From Flavobacteriaceae bacterium (GTDB taxonomy: Bacteria; Bacteroidota; Bacteroidia; Flavobacteriales; Flavobacteriaceae), in NCBI GenBank assembly GCA_029248185.1, contig JAQWJV010000047.1, positions 1 to 42,788 of the forward strand: DNA of 42,788 nucleotides. The letters are read 5' to 3'. This document shows positions 1 to 7,445 of this stretch, in pieces. The position numbers were made by a program, and so were the translations under genes. The notes under the pieces are model-generated. The model did no database searches and had not been told where the DNA came from. It saw only the letters and a program-made list of their open reading frames with translations. Position 1 is the first letter of the stretch. Each line of letters opens with the position of its first letter.

Positions 1-82
1 ACCAATAGCTCTAAAATAAAAGTGGATTTAATTTTGGGGATGGGGGTTTGATTTGAGAGTTTTAGGTTGGAATTTTTTGGGA

Positions 83-157
83 TTTAACTGTCTATTTACT
101 GGCAGAAAACATCTATTTAGACTCTTTTTGCTATCTTTAACTGTCTAATCACTGGCA
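83..157. repeat. 22-bp near-identical direct repeat pair
   Basis: Two copies of a 22-base unit lie at 83-104 and 136-157. They share the core AACTGTCTA and the end ACTGGCA and differ at two positions. Their starts are 53 bases apart, close to five helical turns. No coding region overlaps them and they lie beyond the terminator of tRNA-His. They could be a binding site pair or a leftover of a mobile element end; I cannot tell which from one locus. Confidence 0.6.
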
Positions 158-160
158 ACA

Positions 161-189
161 AAAAAAGGACCACATCTCTGTAATCCTTT
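161..189 (-). terminator. Terminator of tRNA-His
   Basis: Read on the minus strand just downstream of the tRNA, AAAGGA pairs with TCCTTT across a 14-base loop, followed by a run of T. The position and the T-tract fit an intrinsic terminator, although the stem is only about 6 bp. Confidence 0.5.
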
Positions 190-200
190 GCTTTGAAAAG

Positions 201-275
201 GGTGGAAGATCGGTCTCGAACCGACGACCTCCTGAACCACAATCAGGCGCTCTAACCAACTGAGCTACAACCACC
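201..275 (-). tRNA. tRNA-His (anticodon GTG)
   Basis: The minus strand folds into a full cloverleaf. The D stem is GCTC/GAGC, the anticodon stem is CCTGA/TCAGG around the loop TTGTGGT, and the T arm carries TTCGAGA. The anticodon GTG is at 238-240. As expected for histidine tRNA, an extra G at -1 (base 275) faces C73 (base 201). No CCA is encoded. The acceptor stem has two adjacent U-U oppositions (positions 5-68 and 6-67; bases 270/206 and 269/207), so only five of seven pairs are canonical. A consensus-like promoter lies upstream and a terminator downstream, so it is probably an independent unit. Confidence 0.93.
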
Positions 276-286
276 ATTTTAAGTTG

Positions 287-312
287 CAAATTTAATTTTT
301 TTTAGATAGCAA
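287..312 (-). promoter_or_regulatory. Promoter of tRNA-His
   Basis: On the minus strand a perfect -7 box TAAATTTG (294-287) is preceded by TTG (312-310). The spacing is 15, slightly short of the 17-23 usual for Flavobacterium promoters. Transcription would start about six bases before the tRNA 5' end, which fits. Confidence 0.55.
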
Positions 313-335
313 TACCAATAGCATCCCAAGAAATT

Positions 336-1328
336 TTATTTTTTTTCATTCCGATCACTTGGGTAATGAATTCCACAGAGTTGACGAATTGAATCCATTA
401 ATTGCATCAATTCTAAACTGCTATCTAATGACCATTTAGCTGATTCTTTTTTACCCTCACGTATACATTGACTGGCTTCTTCAATTTCATACGAATATCC
501 CTTTCCAATAAAATCAAAGGCTTCTGAAACCATTTCCTCTCCTTTAACCAAAGAAAGTTTTGGAGTTTCGTGCCATCGACTATCCATATAAATTTCACCT
601 TCTTCACCCGCTATGGTCGCACTCATGACCTCATTGTGAGCAAAACTAGAATACAATACAGCATGCGCATTTTCATAGGTCAACAGAATGGCAAGTTGTT
701 GATCTACTCCATGCGCTGTTAGGTGAGCACTCGCTTGGATATTCTTAGGTTTACCTAGAAGTTGATAGGCCAAAAAAAGAGGGTAAATTCCAATATCCAA
801 TAAGGTACCCCCACCTTTATCCGGATGAAACAATCGAGAATCAGGTCCACGATCTAAACCATTAAAACTAAAGGTTGCGTTAATATATCTTAACCTACCT
901 AGCTTTCCCTCTTTGATCCAGTCTTGTGCCTGCTGAAAAGAAGGATTAAATCGAGTCCAAAGGCCTTCCATTAAAAACACATTCGTTGAATGTGAAGCTG
1001 AAATCATAGCTTTGACTTCTTGTTCATTCATTGCCAGAGGCTTTTCACACAAAACAGCCTTTCTATGTTTGAGTGCTGCAATTGAGAGTTCAGCATGTTT
1101 TGGATGCAAGGAGGCGATATAAATGATTTCAACATCGGAATCATCAAAAAGAGACTGATAGGAATCATAAAAACGTTTGGATGAGTATTTTTCTGAAAAA
1201 GCTTCAGCCCTTCTATAGTCAGAGGAGGCTACAGCAATCAATTCAGTATTTGGGACTAGGAGCAAATCGGACGCAAATTTGTTTGCAATACTTCCTAAGC
1301 CTAAAATTCCCCAACGAACTGTTCGCAT
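336..1328 (-). CDS. Gfo/Idh/MocA family NAD(P)-dependent oxidoreductase
   Basis: This is a dehydrogenase of 330 residues with the two-domain layout of the Gfo/Idh/MocA family. The N-terminal Rossmann fold shows GLGSIA at residues 10-15 for NAD(P) binding, and the family signature CEKP is at 94-97, where the lysine sits in the active site. A GGGTLLDIG stretch near 172-180 begins the C-terminal alpha/beta domain. The overall pattern is closest to the dihydrodiol/D-xylose dehydrogenase branch, but the substrate cannot be read from sequence. It starts 3 bases after the bshB1 stop and is the last gene of a long minus-strand run, so it is probably co-transcribed with the sulfur-related genes upstream. 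There is no signal peptide, so it should be cytoplasmic. Confidence 0.85.
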   Translation of the reverse strand: MRTVRWGILGLGSIANKFASDLLLVPNTELIAVASSDYRRAEAFSEKYSSKRFYDSYQSLFDDSDVEIIYIASLHPKHAELSIAALKHRKAVLCEKPLAMNEQEVKAMISASHSTNVFLMEGLWTRFNPSFQQAQDWIKEGKLGRLRYINATFSFNGLDRGPDSRLFHPDKGGGTLLDIGIYPLFLAYQLLGKPKNIQASAHLTAHGVDQQLAILLTYENAHAVLYSSFAHNEVMSATIAGEEGEIYMDSRWHETPKLSLVKGEEMVSEAFDFIGKGYSYEIEEASQCIREGKKESAKWSLDSSLELMQLMDSIRQLCGIHYPSDRNEKK

Positions 1329-1331
1329 AGA

Positions 1332-2054
1332 TTACCGAATTAAACTATTCAAATTATTCACTGAAAGGGGTTGCCTAGAGGTAAAGCCTTCTCCCGCTTC
1401 GGTTCCAATTAGGCGTCCCAAATTGTGGGCGCGATAAGCAACGCTTTCAAGGAAATTGAGGCTAGTAATGGGAGTACTTTCCTCAACCCCATTTGGATTG
1501 TAAAATTGACTTGAAAAAGCCTTTACCGCTTTGAGTTTTGTTTCTAAAAAGCCTGAAATATCAAATACAATATCAGGTTCAATTTCATTCCATTGAATAT
1601 ATTCTAAAACCAACTTAGGTCGCCAAGCCTCTTGATTTTCACCTGACTCGCTTTGTGTTTTTACTTTGGTAAGTCCACTTAAAAAACAAGCGTCATTGAC
1701 CAATCTGTTTCCTTTTCCATGGTCTATATGTCGATCATGAACAGCATTACAAAAAACAACTTCAGGTCTGTAAGTCCTTATCTTTTGTATTACCGCCCGT
1801 TGATGTACTTCATCATTAATGAAAAATCCATCACGAAAAGCTAAATTCTCTCTTATATTCACCTTCAAAATAGCCTTGGATTTTGCAGCTTCTTCCTTTC
1901 GAAGCGCTACACTTCCTCGTGTTCCCATTTCACCTTGAGTAAGATCAATGATTCCTGCTGTTTTTCCTTGTGAAACGGAGCGTGCAAGGGTCCCAGCACA
2001 ACCTAATTCAACATCATCTGGATGCGCACCAAAAGCGAGTATATCGAGTGTCAT
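1332..2054 (-). CDS. bshB1: Bacillithiol biosynthesis deacetylase BshB1
   Basis: This is a PIG-L family zinc-dependent deacetylase of 240 residues. The family's metal-binding AHPDD motif occupies residues 10-14, and a second cluster HDRHIDH at 106-112 supplies the third metal ligand. In the family, BshB removes the acetyl group from N-acetylglucosaminyl-malate before cysteine is added to make bacillithiol. The length, the N-terminal DILAFGAHPDD start and the Bacteroidetes context match the BshB1 subfamily rather than mycothiol enzymes. BshA and BshC are not in the window. It overlaps the upstream transsulfuration gene by 4 bases, so translation is probably coupled, which places it beside sulfur amino acid metabolism. 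Confidence 0.88.
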   Translation of the reverse strand: MTLDILAFGAHPDDVELGCAGTLARSVSQGKTAGIIDLTQGEMGTRGSVALRKEEAAKSKAILKVNIRENLAFRDGFFINDEVHQRAVIQKIRTYRPEVVFCNAVHDRHIDHGKGNRLVNDACFLSGLTKVKTQSESGENQEAWRPKLVLEYIQWNEIEPDIVFDISGFLETKLKAVKAFSSQFYNPNGVEESTPITSLNFLESVAYRAHNLGRLIGTEAGEGFTSRQPLSVNNLNSLIR

Positions 2055-3202
2055 TTAATTGCTTTTTTATAGGCTTGAAATAGATCTGCTTTGATATCCT
2101 CTACGGCTTCAATTCCTGTTGAAAAGCGAATCATTTGAGGAGTAATTCCTTGTGCCAAACGTTCAGCTTCAGTCAGTAAAGCATGTGAGGTCAAATGAGG
2201 ACTCAAAGCAGTACTTTCGATACCTGCTAGACTCATTGTGGGTTTGATCAGTGCTAAACTGAGTAAAAATTTCTTACTATCAACCTGTGTCCCTAAATTA
2301 AATGAGAGCATTCCTCCAAAACCTTGCATTTGGGCTTTGGCTAAAGCATGATCAGGATGAGATTTCAATCCAGGATAAAAAACATGATCCACCCAGTCTG
2401 CATGCTCTAAAAATTCAGCAATTTGCTGTGCGTTTTGGTTTTGAGCTTGCACTCGAATATAGAGTGTTTTTACACTTCGCTCTAAAAGCCAAACCGTATA
2501 GTCACTCAAACTTCCTCCAAAATTTTTAGCAGAACTGAACACACGATCTATACATTCTTTAGTTCCTAATACCGCTCCAGCACAAATATCACTGTGCCCT
2601 CCTAAATACTTCGTGGCACTATGCAGTACAATATCTATCCCAAGTGCAATTGGATTTTGATTGACAGGACTTGCAAAGGTATTGTCTATCATCGTCCAAA
2701 GACCTGCACTTTTGGCAAGGGCAGCAACTGCTTTTAAATCAATTATTTTTAAAGTGGGATTACTGGGAGTTTCAATATAAATTCCTTGGGTATTGCTTTT
2801 TATTTCATCACTGAAATTTTCAGGATTTAATCCCTTTGTAAAACTAAATTCAATCCCATATTTCGGAAATTCATGCTTGATGAAATTACGAGTACCCCCA
2901 TATAGATCATCCTGAAAAACCACATGGTCTCCCGCTTTCAGGTGGGACAACAGAGCCGTACTTATGGCAGCCATTCCGGATCCAAAAATCATTCCTGCTT
3001 CTGCTCCTTCTAATGCCGCAATTTTTTCAGAAAGACCCCGTTGATTGGGTGTGTTAAAATAACGTGGATATTGTCCGATTTTGACATCAGTAAAGGAATA
3101 AGAAGTTGAAGCATACAGGGGAGAAATAGCCCCTCCATGTTGGGTGTCTTTTAATTCTCCAGCATGAACACAAAGTGTTCGAAAATCGGTTTTTGAACTC
3201 AT
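2051..3202 (-). CDS. Cystathionine gamma-synthase/lyase-type PLP enzyme
   Basis: This is a transsulfuration enzyme of 383 residues in the Cys/Met metabolism PLP family. The cofactor lysine is K198 in HSATKYLGGHSD, and the pyridine-binding aspartate is in MIDNTFASP (D173). GSGMAAI at 75-80 binds the phosphate. The usual YSRYxNPT signature is altered to YPRYFNTPN near 45-53. Members either build cystathionine from an activated homoserine (MetB) or split it to cysteine (gamma-lyase), and the sequence alone does not settle which. It abuts the peroxidase-like gene (stop and start adjacent) and overlaps bshB1 by 4 bases. Supply of cysteine or methionine next to bacillithiol synthesis is a sensible pairing, but that is inference. 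Confidence 0.85.
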   Translation of the reverse strand: MSSKTDFRTLCVHAGELKDTQHGGAISPLYASTSYSFTDVKIGQYPRYFNTPNQRGLSEKIAALEGAEAGMIFGSGMAAISTALLSHLKAGDHVVFQDDLYGGTRNFIKHEFPKYGIEFSFTKGLNPENFSDEIKSNTQGIYIETPSNPTLKIIDLKAVAALAKSAGLWTMIDNTFASPVNQNPIALGIDIVLHSATKYLGGHSDICAGAVLGTKECIDRVFSSAKNFGGSLSDYTVWLLERSVKTLYIRVQAQNQNAQQIAEFLEHADWVDHVFYPGLKSHPDHALAKAQMQGFGGMLSFNLGTQVDSKKFLLSLALIKPTMSLAGIESTALSPHLTSHALLTEAERLAQGITPQMIRFSTGIEAVEDIKADLFQAYKKAIK

Positions 3203-3757
3203 CTATTCTTCAATCCACGAGATAACACTAGGATCATCTGGAAGTGTTCTGGGAGAAATCACTTTTGCCAAACGACCATCGGAGTTAATCAAATATTTTT
3301 GAAAATTCCATGACACACTGGAGTCAATTACTCCATTCTTGCTCTTTTGAGTCAAAAACTGATATATAGGGTGCATTTTTTTTCCTTTTACAGAAATCTT
3401 GCTCATCATTGGGAAAGTAACGCCATAATTTTGCTCACAAAAAACAGCAATCTCCTCATCTGAGCCTGGCTCCTGGAATAAAAAGTTATTGGCAGGAAAC
3501 CCTATAATCACAAAGTCTTTGTCTCCGTATTGTTCATAAATTGCTTGAAGTTTTTTATACTGGGGGGTTAATCCACATTTTGAAGCGGTATTAACTACCA
3601 TTATTTTTTTTCCTTCAAGAGAACTAAAATCAAATTCTTCTCCATCCAAGCTTTGAACTTTAAATTGGTAGATCGTGGTATCACCATCATCTTTTTGGCT
3701 TCTCGCCGAGAGTGTTGCAATCATAATAAAAAGGAGTGTTAAAATTCTAATTTTCAT
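3203..3757 (-). CDS. Glutathione-peroxidase-like thiol peroxidase, secreted
   Basis: This is a thioredoxin-fold peroxidase of the GPx family with 184 residues from the chosen ATG. That start begins a clear signal peptide (basic MKIR, hydrophobic core to about residue 17, SARSQ end); an in-frame ATG 17 codons upstream would bury it. The peroxidatic cysteine is C61 in ASKCGLTPQY. WNF at 150-152 supplies tetrad Trp and Asn. C107 in VFCEQNYGV matches the resolving cysteine of thioredoxin-dependent members. The usual FPCNQF block reads FPANNF (87-92), so the tetrad glutamine is asparagine here. It probably reduces hydroperoxides with a thioredoxin-like partner in the periplasm. Glutathione is unlikely as reductant in a bacillithiol organism. 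Confidence 0.85.
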   Translation of the reverse strand: MKIRILTLLFIMIATLSARSQKDDGDTTIYQFKVQSLDGEEFDFSSLEGKKIMVVNTASKCGLTPQYKKLQAIYEQYGDKDFVIIGFPANNFLFQEPGSDEEIAVFCEQNYGVTFPMMSKISVKGKKMHPIYQFLTQKSKNGVIDSSVSWNFQKYLINSDGRLAKVISPRTLPDDPSVISWIEE

Positions 3758-3817
3758 GTTAATCATTTTATTCAAATGTCGCTGATTTATTGCTAAGAAA
3801 AAAATCATGCGACCGGT

Positions 3818-4102
3818 TTAAACCACTTCAGCAGATAAGCCTTTTTCCAAAAGGGCAGAACATCGTGGCACAAGATCTTCTAAAGTACCTGATTTTACTG
3901 CGCATTTCCCTGTGTAATGGACCAAATAAGCACATTGTTCTGCCTGTAAGGCATTGTGATCACAAATGGCAATTAAGCATTCAATTACATGCTCGAAAGT
4001 ATTAACGTCATCATTATACAAAATGATTTCATGCTCACGATCCGTCAGCGTGCTCACCTCTATCGCTTCCTCTGGATTTATTTTTGGACGTTCCTCACTC
4101 AT
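3818..4102 (-). CDS. clpS: ATP-dependent Clp protease adaptor ClpS
   Basis: This is a ClpS adaptor of 94 residues from the chosen ATG, which overlaps the prmA stop as ATGA. An ATG eight codons upstream gives a run unlike ClpS. In the family, ClpS delivers N-end-rule substrates to ClpAP and changes substrate choice. The peptide-binding core is visible: LYNDDVNTFEHVI at 29-40, with N30-D32 matching the N-degron pocket, and VHYTGKC at 61-67 containing the conserved histidine that touches the N-terminal residue. The first 25 residues are acidic and probably flexible. It lies between prmA and the peroxidase-like gene, 60 bases upstream of the latter. Confidence 0.92.
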   Translation of the reverse strand: MSEERPKINPEEAIEVSTLTDREHEIILYNDDVNTFEHVIECLIAICDHNALQAEQCAYLVHYTGKCAVKSGTLEDLVPRCSALLEKGLSAEVV

Positions 4103-4932
4103 TTTACAAACTTTAAAGCACACCAAGTCTCTTTTTGTTTTTCTGCTACCAAAACTAAGCCTTCAGTCTCGCAACATGCTATCAAACTTGATAGATCTGC
4201 CTGATAAAATCCGGAGAGCAGAAGTACACCTCCCTCTATTAAAGCCTTGTTGTAGGAGGATATTTGTTCTAATAAAACATTCCGATTGATGTTGGCAAAT
4301 ATCAAATCATACTTCGGTGTATTCAAATTTAAAGAAGATCCAAGAGAACATATAATGTTTAAGCATTCATTTTTTTGAGCATTCTCTTTTGCATTTTCAA
4401 TACACCAGGGATCATTATCGATTGCATCAACAGCTGCTGCTCCTTTCATGGAAGCCAGAATAGCAAGAACTCCTGTTCCACAACCCATATCCAGAATCGT
4501 CTTTTCATCAAAATGTTCCTCGAGCCCAAACTCCAACATCATATGTGTGGTTTGATGATGCCCAGTTCCAAAACTCATTTTGGGGTTGATCACCAATTCA
4601 TAGGTTTTTCCTTGTGCAGGATGAAAATCAGCTCTCACAACACAGTCTTCCCCAATCTCAATGGGTTTGAATTCTGACTCCCATTTCGAATTCCAATTAA
4701 TTGGTTTAATCGTTGTTGTCTTGAAATCAATAGTGACAGCTGGATTTTCAAAAAGATCAATCGAATTCAAAAACCCAGGGTAATGCTGATCTTCTGGAAC
4801 ATAAGCCAAAAGAAAATCTTCATTATCATCAAAGCTTTCAAAAGGAAGCTCTTGTAGAGACGCCAAAAGAATTTCTTCCCAAGGGTCCTTTGGAACAACT
4901 GTAAATTGATATTCTACATAATTTTGTGCCAT
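4099..4932 (-). CDS. prmA: Ribosomal protein L11 methyltransferase
   Basis: PrmA of 277 residues uses S-adenosylmethionine to methylate L11. The N-terminal substrate-recognition domain covers about 1-85. The Rossmann methyltransferase follows, with the PrmA hallmark MSFGTGHHQTT at 119-129 and SAM motif I LDMGCGTG at 147-154. FANINRNVL near 215-223 is the catalytic-loop motif. Its stop overlaps the clpS start by 4 bases and its start directly follows tpiA. The tpiA-prmA-clpS order is one I know as common in Flavobacteria. Nothing is missing relative to the family. Confidence 0.94.
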   Translation of the reverse strand: MAQNYVEYQFTVVPKDPWEEILLASLQELPFESFDDNEDFLLAYVPEDQHYPGFLNSIDLFENPAVTIDFKTTTIKPINWNSKWESEFKPIEIGEDCVVRADFHPAQGKTYELVINPKMSFGTGHHQTTHMMLEFGLEEHFDEKTILDMGCGTGVLAILASMKGAAAVDAIDNDPWCIENAKENAQKNECLNIICSLGSSLNLNTPKYDLIFANINRNVLLEQISSYNKALIEGGVLLLSGFYQADLSSLIACCETEGLVLVAEKQKETWCALKFVK

Positions 4933-5682
4933 TTAGAAGGCATTGACTATGGCCATAAAGTCATTTGCATTCAATGAAGCACCGCCAATTAATCCCCCAT
5001 CAACATCTTCCATTGAAAATATTTCTTGAGCATTTCCAGGTTTGACACTTCCACCATAAAGAATGGCAACTTCTTGAGCTAAAGTCTCATTGTATTGGTC
5101 TTGTATTAATTTTCTAATGAAGGCATGCATTTCCTGTGCTTGTGCGGGGCTGGCAGTTTCTCCTGTTCCAATAGCCCAGACCGGCTCATATGCTAATACG
5201 ATTTGTGACCAAGCTGATGTGGGGAGACTAAATAAGGCCTCAGACAATTGCGCTTTGACTACATCGAAATGACGATTGGATTTACGCTCTTCTAACTGCT
5301 CTCCAAAACAAAAAATAATTTCCATTTCAGCTTCCAGTGCCGAATTCACTTTATCCGCTAACGACGCATTGTTTTCATGGTAAAGGGAACGACGCTCTGA
5401 GTGTCCTAAAATAACAGTTTTCACCCCTACTCCTTTCAACATACTGGAAGAAACTTCTCCTGTATAGGCTCCTGAAGCTGCAGCATTCATATTTTGAGCA
5501 GCAACGGTGATTGCATCATCTGCTAACAGACTAACACTTTGTGAAAGCTGAGTAAAGGCAGGGGCTACCATTACACGAACATTTTCGGGTTTGTTATGAT
5601 TTTTAAGCTCAGTTAATAATGTTTGGGTTTCATGCTGGTCATTGTTCATCTTCCAATTTCCAGCTACTATTTGATCTCTCAT
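4933..5682 (-). CDS. tpiA: Triose-phosphate isomerase
   Basis: This glycolytic TIM-barrel enzyme of 249 residues interconverts glyceraldehyde 3-phosphate and dihydroxyacetone phosphate. The catalytic set is complete: N9 and K11 in GNWKMN, H94 in LGHSERR, and E166 in AYEPVWAIGTG, which also begins the mobile loop 6. The phosphate-binding GGSV and GGAS loops lie near the C-terminus. Its length is normal. It starts 2 bases after the stop of the upstream permease gene and directly abuts prmA, so it is part of one transcription unit. It is a core gene and shows no unusual feature. Confidence 0.97.
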   Translation of the reverse strand: MRDQIVAGNWKMNNDQHETQTLLTELKNHNKPENVRVMVAPAFTQLSQSVSLLADDAITVAAQNMNAAASGAYTGEVSSSMLKGVGVKTVILGHSERRSLYHENNASLADKVNSALEAEMEIIFCFGEQLEERKSNRHFDVVKAQLSEALFSLPTSAWSQIVLAYEPVWAIGTGETASPAQAQEMHAFIRKLIQDQYNETLAQEVAILYGGSVKPGNAQEIFSMEDVDGGLIGGASLNANDFMAIVNAF

Positions 5683-5684
5683 GT

Positions 5685-6761
5685 TTATGTTATTTTTATT
5701 CGTGGGTCTAAATATGCATATATTAAATCGACCACAATATTAATGATAATAAAAAGAAAGGCAATGACCAAAACAGCTCCCATTACCACAGGAATGTCTA
5801 ATTGATTCAAAGCTTCTACAATTTCTTTTCCCAATCCCTTCCATCCAAAGATATATTCCACAAAAATAGCTCCTGCTAAAAGGGAAGCAAACCATCCAGA
5901 TATAGCAGTAACAACAGGATTTAAAGCATTTTTCAATCCGTGCTTTAAAATGACTTGATATTTAGAAAGGCCTTTGGAATAGGCGGTACGAATATAATCT
6001 TGTGAAAGCTCCTCTAATAAATTACTTCGCATCAATTGAATGATTACAGCTAAAGGTCGAATACCTAAAACAAAAGAGGGCAAAATAAGATTTTTCCAAA
6101 CGATTTGATACGATTCCCCTAAATCGTCTAATTCATACAAACTGCCCGTCATATTGAGATGGGTATATGGATTTAGAACATACCCAAAAAACCAAGAAAA
6201 TAAAATTGCACTAAAAAAAGAAGGTACACTCATGCCTAAAGTACTGAAGAACTGTAAAAAGCGATCCAACCAACGATCTTTGTTGAGAGTTGCCACTACC
6301 CCTAAAAAAACACCCAAAACGATAGCAATACACATCGAAGAAATGGCAAGAATGGCTGTATTGGGAAGGGTTTCTTTTATAATTTCTGAGATAGGTTTGC
6401 CTCGTTTTTGATAAGAGGTTCTGAAATAAGGAGCCTTGATTACCCATACATTCTTCTCCGTTGCAAGAATTTTATATCCTCCATAAACAGAAGGGTCATA
6501 ATGAGCAAAGTCTTCATCAAAGGTGGAATGAACAGAAAGTGGAGATAAATCGTTGAGATAATAAAAATACTGCTGAGACAATGGCAGGTTAAATCCAAAC
6601 TTGGTTTTCAGTAGTTCAAGTTGTGCACTATCCTCATTTTGATCCAACATCATTTGGGCAGGATCACCAGGCAATACGGTGAACAAGAAAAACACCAGAC
6701 TGGCAACACCGAAAAGGGTTAATAAAACAAATCCTACTTTATTGGCAATGTATTGGATCAT
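5685..6761 (-). CDS. ABC transporter permease, DppB/OppB type (orphan)
   Basis: This is an inner-membrane permease of 358 residues. The first membrane helix is at about 9-29, followed by a soluble insert to about 130. Helices cluster at 133-160, 170-195, 223-245, 285-305 and 325-350. The cytoplasmic EAA loop, which contacts the ATPase, is at about 258-282 (RTAYSKGLSKYQ onward). LPGDPA at 30-35 is typical of peptide/nickel permeases. The expected second permease, binding protein and ATPases are absent nearby; it sits between DUF1599 (4-base overlap) and tpiA. The partners are probably encoded elsewhere. The substrate, di- or oligopeptide by family, is unproven. Confidence 0.85.
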   Translation of the reverse strand: MIQYIANKVGFVLLTLFGVASLVFFLFTVLPGDPAQMMLDQNEDSAQLELLKTKFGFNLPLSQQYFYYLNDLSPLSVHSTFDEDFAHYDPSVYGGYKILATEKNVWVIKAPYFRTSYQKRGKPISEIIKETLPNTAILAISSMCIAIVLGVFLGVVATLNKDRWLDRFLQFFSTLGMSVPSFFSAILFSWFFGYVLNPYTHLNMTGSLYELDDLGESYQIVWKNLILPSFVLGIRPLAVIIQLMRSNLLEELSQDYIRTAYSKGLSKYQVILKHGLKNALNPVVTAISGWFASLLAGAIFVEYIFGWKGLGKEIVEALNQLDIPVVMGAVLVIAFLFIIINIVVDLIYAYLDPRIKIT

Positions 6762-7306
6762 TTTTCTTTTTCTGAGCTCAGGTGAATTAGAGCAAAAACA
6801 GCATAATTAACCATATCGTGATAATTGGCATCTATCCCCTCACTCACTATAGTTTTACCTTGATTTTCCTCAATTTGTTTCACACGCAAAAGCTTTTGTA
6901 AAATCAGATCGGTAAGGGAACTAATACGCATTTCGCGCCAGGCTTCACCATAATCATGATTCTTATTGAGCATTAACTCAAATATGATTTCCTGATGTTT
7001 ATCATACAATTGTAGTGCTTGATCCACATCCAAATCAGGTTGTTCTGCGATACCCTTATCAATTTGTATCAAAGCCATCAAGCTATAATTTACAATCCCA
7101 ATAAATTCAGACTCTTGGCCTTCATCCACTTTTTGTATGGTATTTGTCTGTAAACTTCTAATGCGTTGTGCTTTGATGAAAATCTGATCTGTTAAGGAGG
7201 GAAGTCTTAAAATACGCCACGCCGCCCCATAATCTTTCATTTTTTTTTCAAATAATTCTCTACATTTTAATACAATTGCTTGATACTCTTTACGGGTAAG
7301 CTCCAT
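6758..7306 (-). CDS. DUF1599 domain protein, two tandem copies
   Basis: This protein of 182 residues is made of two repeats of one domain. DYGAAW at 25-30 with SLTDQI at 37-42 matches DYGEAW at 118-123 with SLTDLI at 130-135. IVNYSLMALI at 71-80 matches MVNYAVFALI at 165-174, an offset of about 93 residues. The domain is DUF1599, which I recall being renamed nucleotide modification associated domain 1, mostly from phage contexts. Its biochemical role is unknown. The aspartate, tyrosine and tryptophan positions kept in both copies suggest an active or binding site. It is the first gene of the minus-strand run down to the Gfo/Idh gene, and its stop overlaps the permease start. It has no signal peptide. 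Confidence 0.85.
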   Translation of the reverse strand: MELTRKEYQAIVLKCRELFEKKMKDYGAAWRILRLPSLTDQIFIKAQRIRSLQTNTIQKVDEGQESEFIGIVNYSLMALIQIDKGIAEQPDLDVDQALQLYDKHQEIIFELMLNKNHDYGEAWREMRISSLTDLILQKLLRVKQIEENQGKTIVSEGIDANYHDMVNYAVFALIHLSSEKEK

Positions 7307-7313
7307 TTAATTC

Positions 7314-7321
7314 TAAATTTG
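7314..7321 (+). promoter_or_regulatory. -7 box upstream of folP
   Basis: TAAATTTG is a perfect match to TAnnTTTG. No TTG sits 17-23 bases upstream, so the promoter is incomplete by consensus. Transcription from it would start near 7328, upstream of the conserved N-terminus of FolP, and it is interleaved with the divergent DUF1599 promoter. Confidence 0.4.
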
Positions 7322-7331
7322 CAATAAATTT

Positions 7332-7362
7332 CGAATTTATTTAGTTAGTTCAACCCGTACAA
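7332..7362 (-). promoter_or_regulatory. Promoter of the DUF1599-to-Gfo/Idh gene train
   Basis: On the minus strand TTG (7362-7360), a 20-base spacer and TAAATTCG (7339-7332) match the Bacteroidetes consensus with one change (C for T) in the -7 box. Transcription would start about 20 bases before the DUF1599 ATG. Confidence 0.5.
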
Positions 7363-7445
7363 AGCAAAAAGTTATCAAAAAGAATATCACAGTTCAGACC
7401 CTCAATTGCAATGGACAGCTCATTGATCTGAATCAACCGAAAATC

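Noticed and set aside
2302-2529. Plus-strand open frame inside the transsulfuration gene
   Set aside because: It lies fully antisense to a well-supported gene, and its product shows no motif; it is a shadow of the real frame.
3966-4289. Plus-strand open frames across clpS and prmA
   Set aside because: They are antisense to two clear genes with complete motifs and have no protein-like composition.
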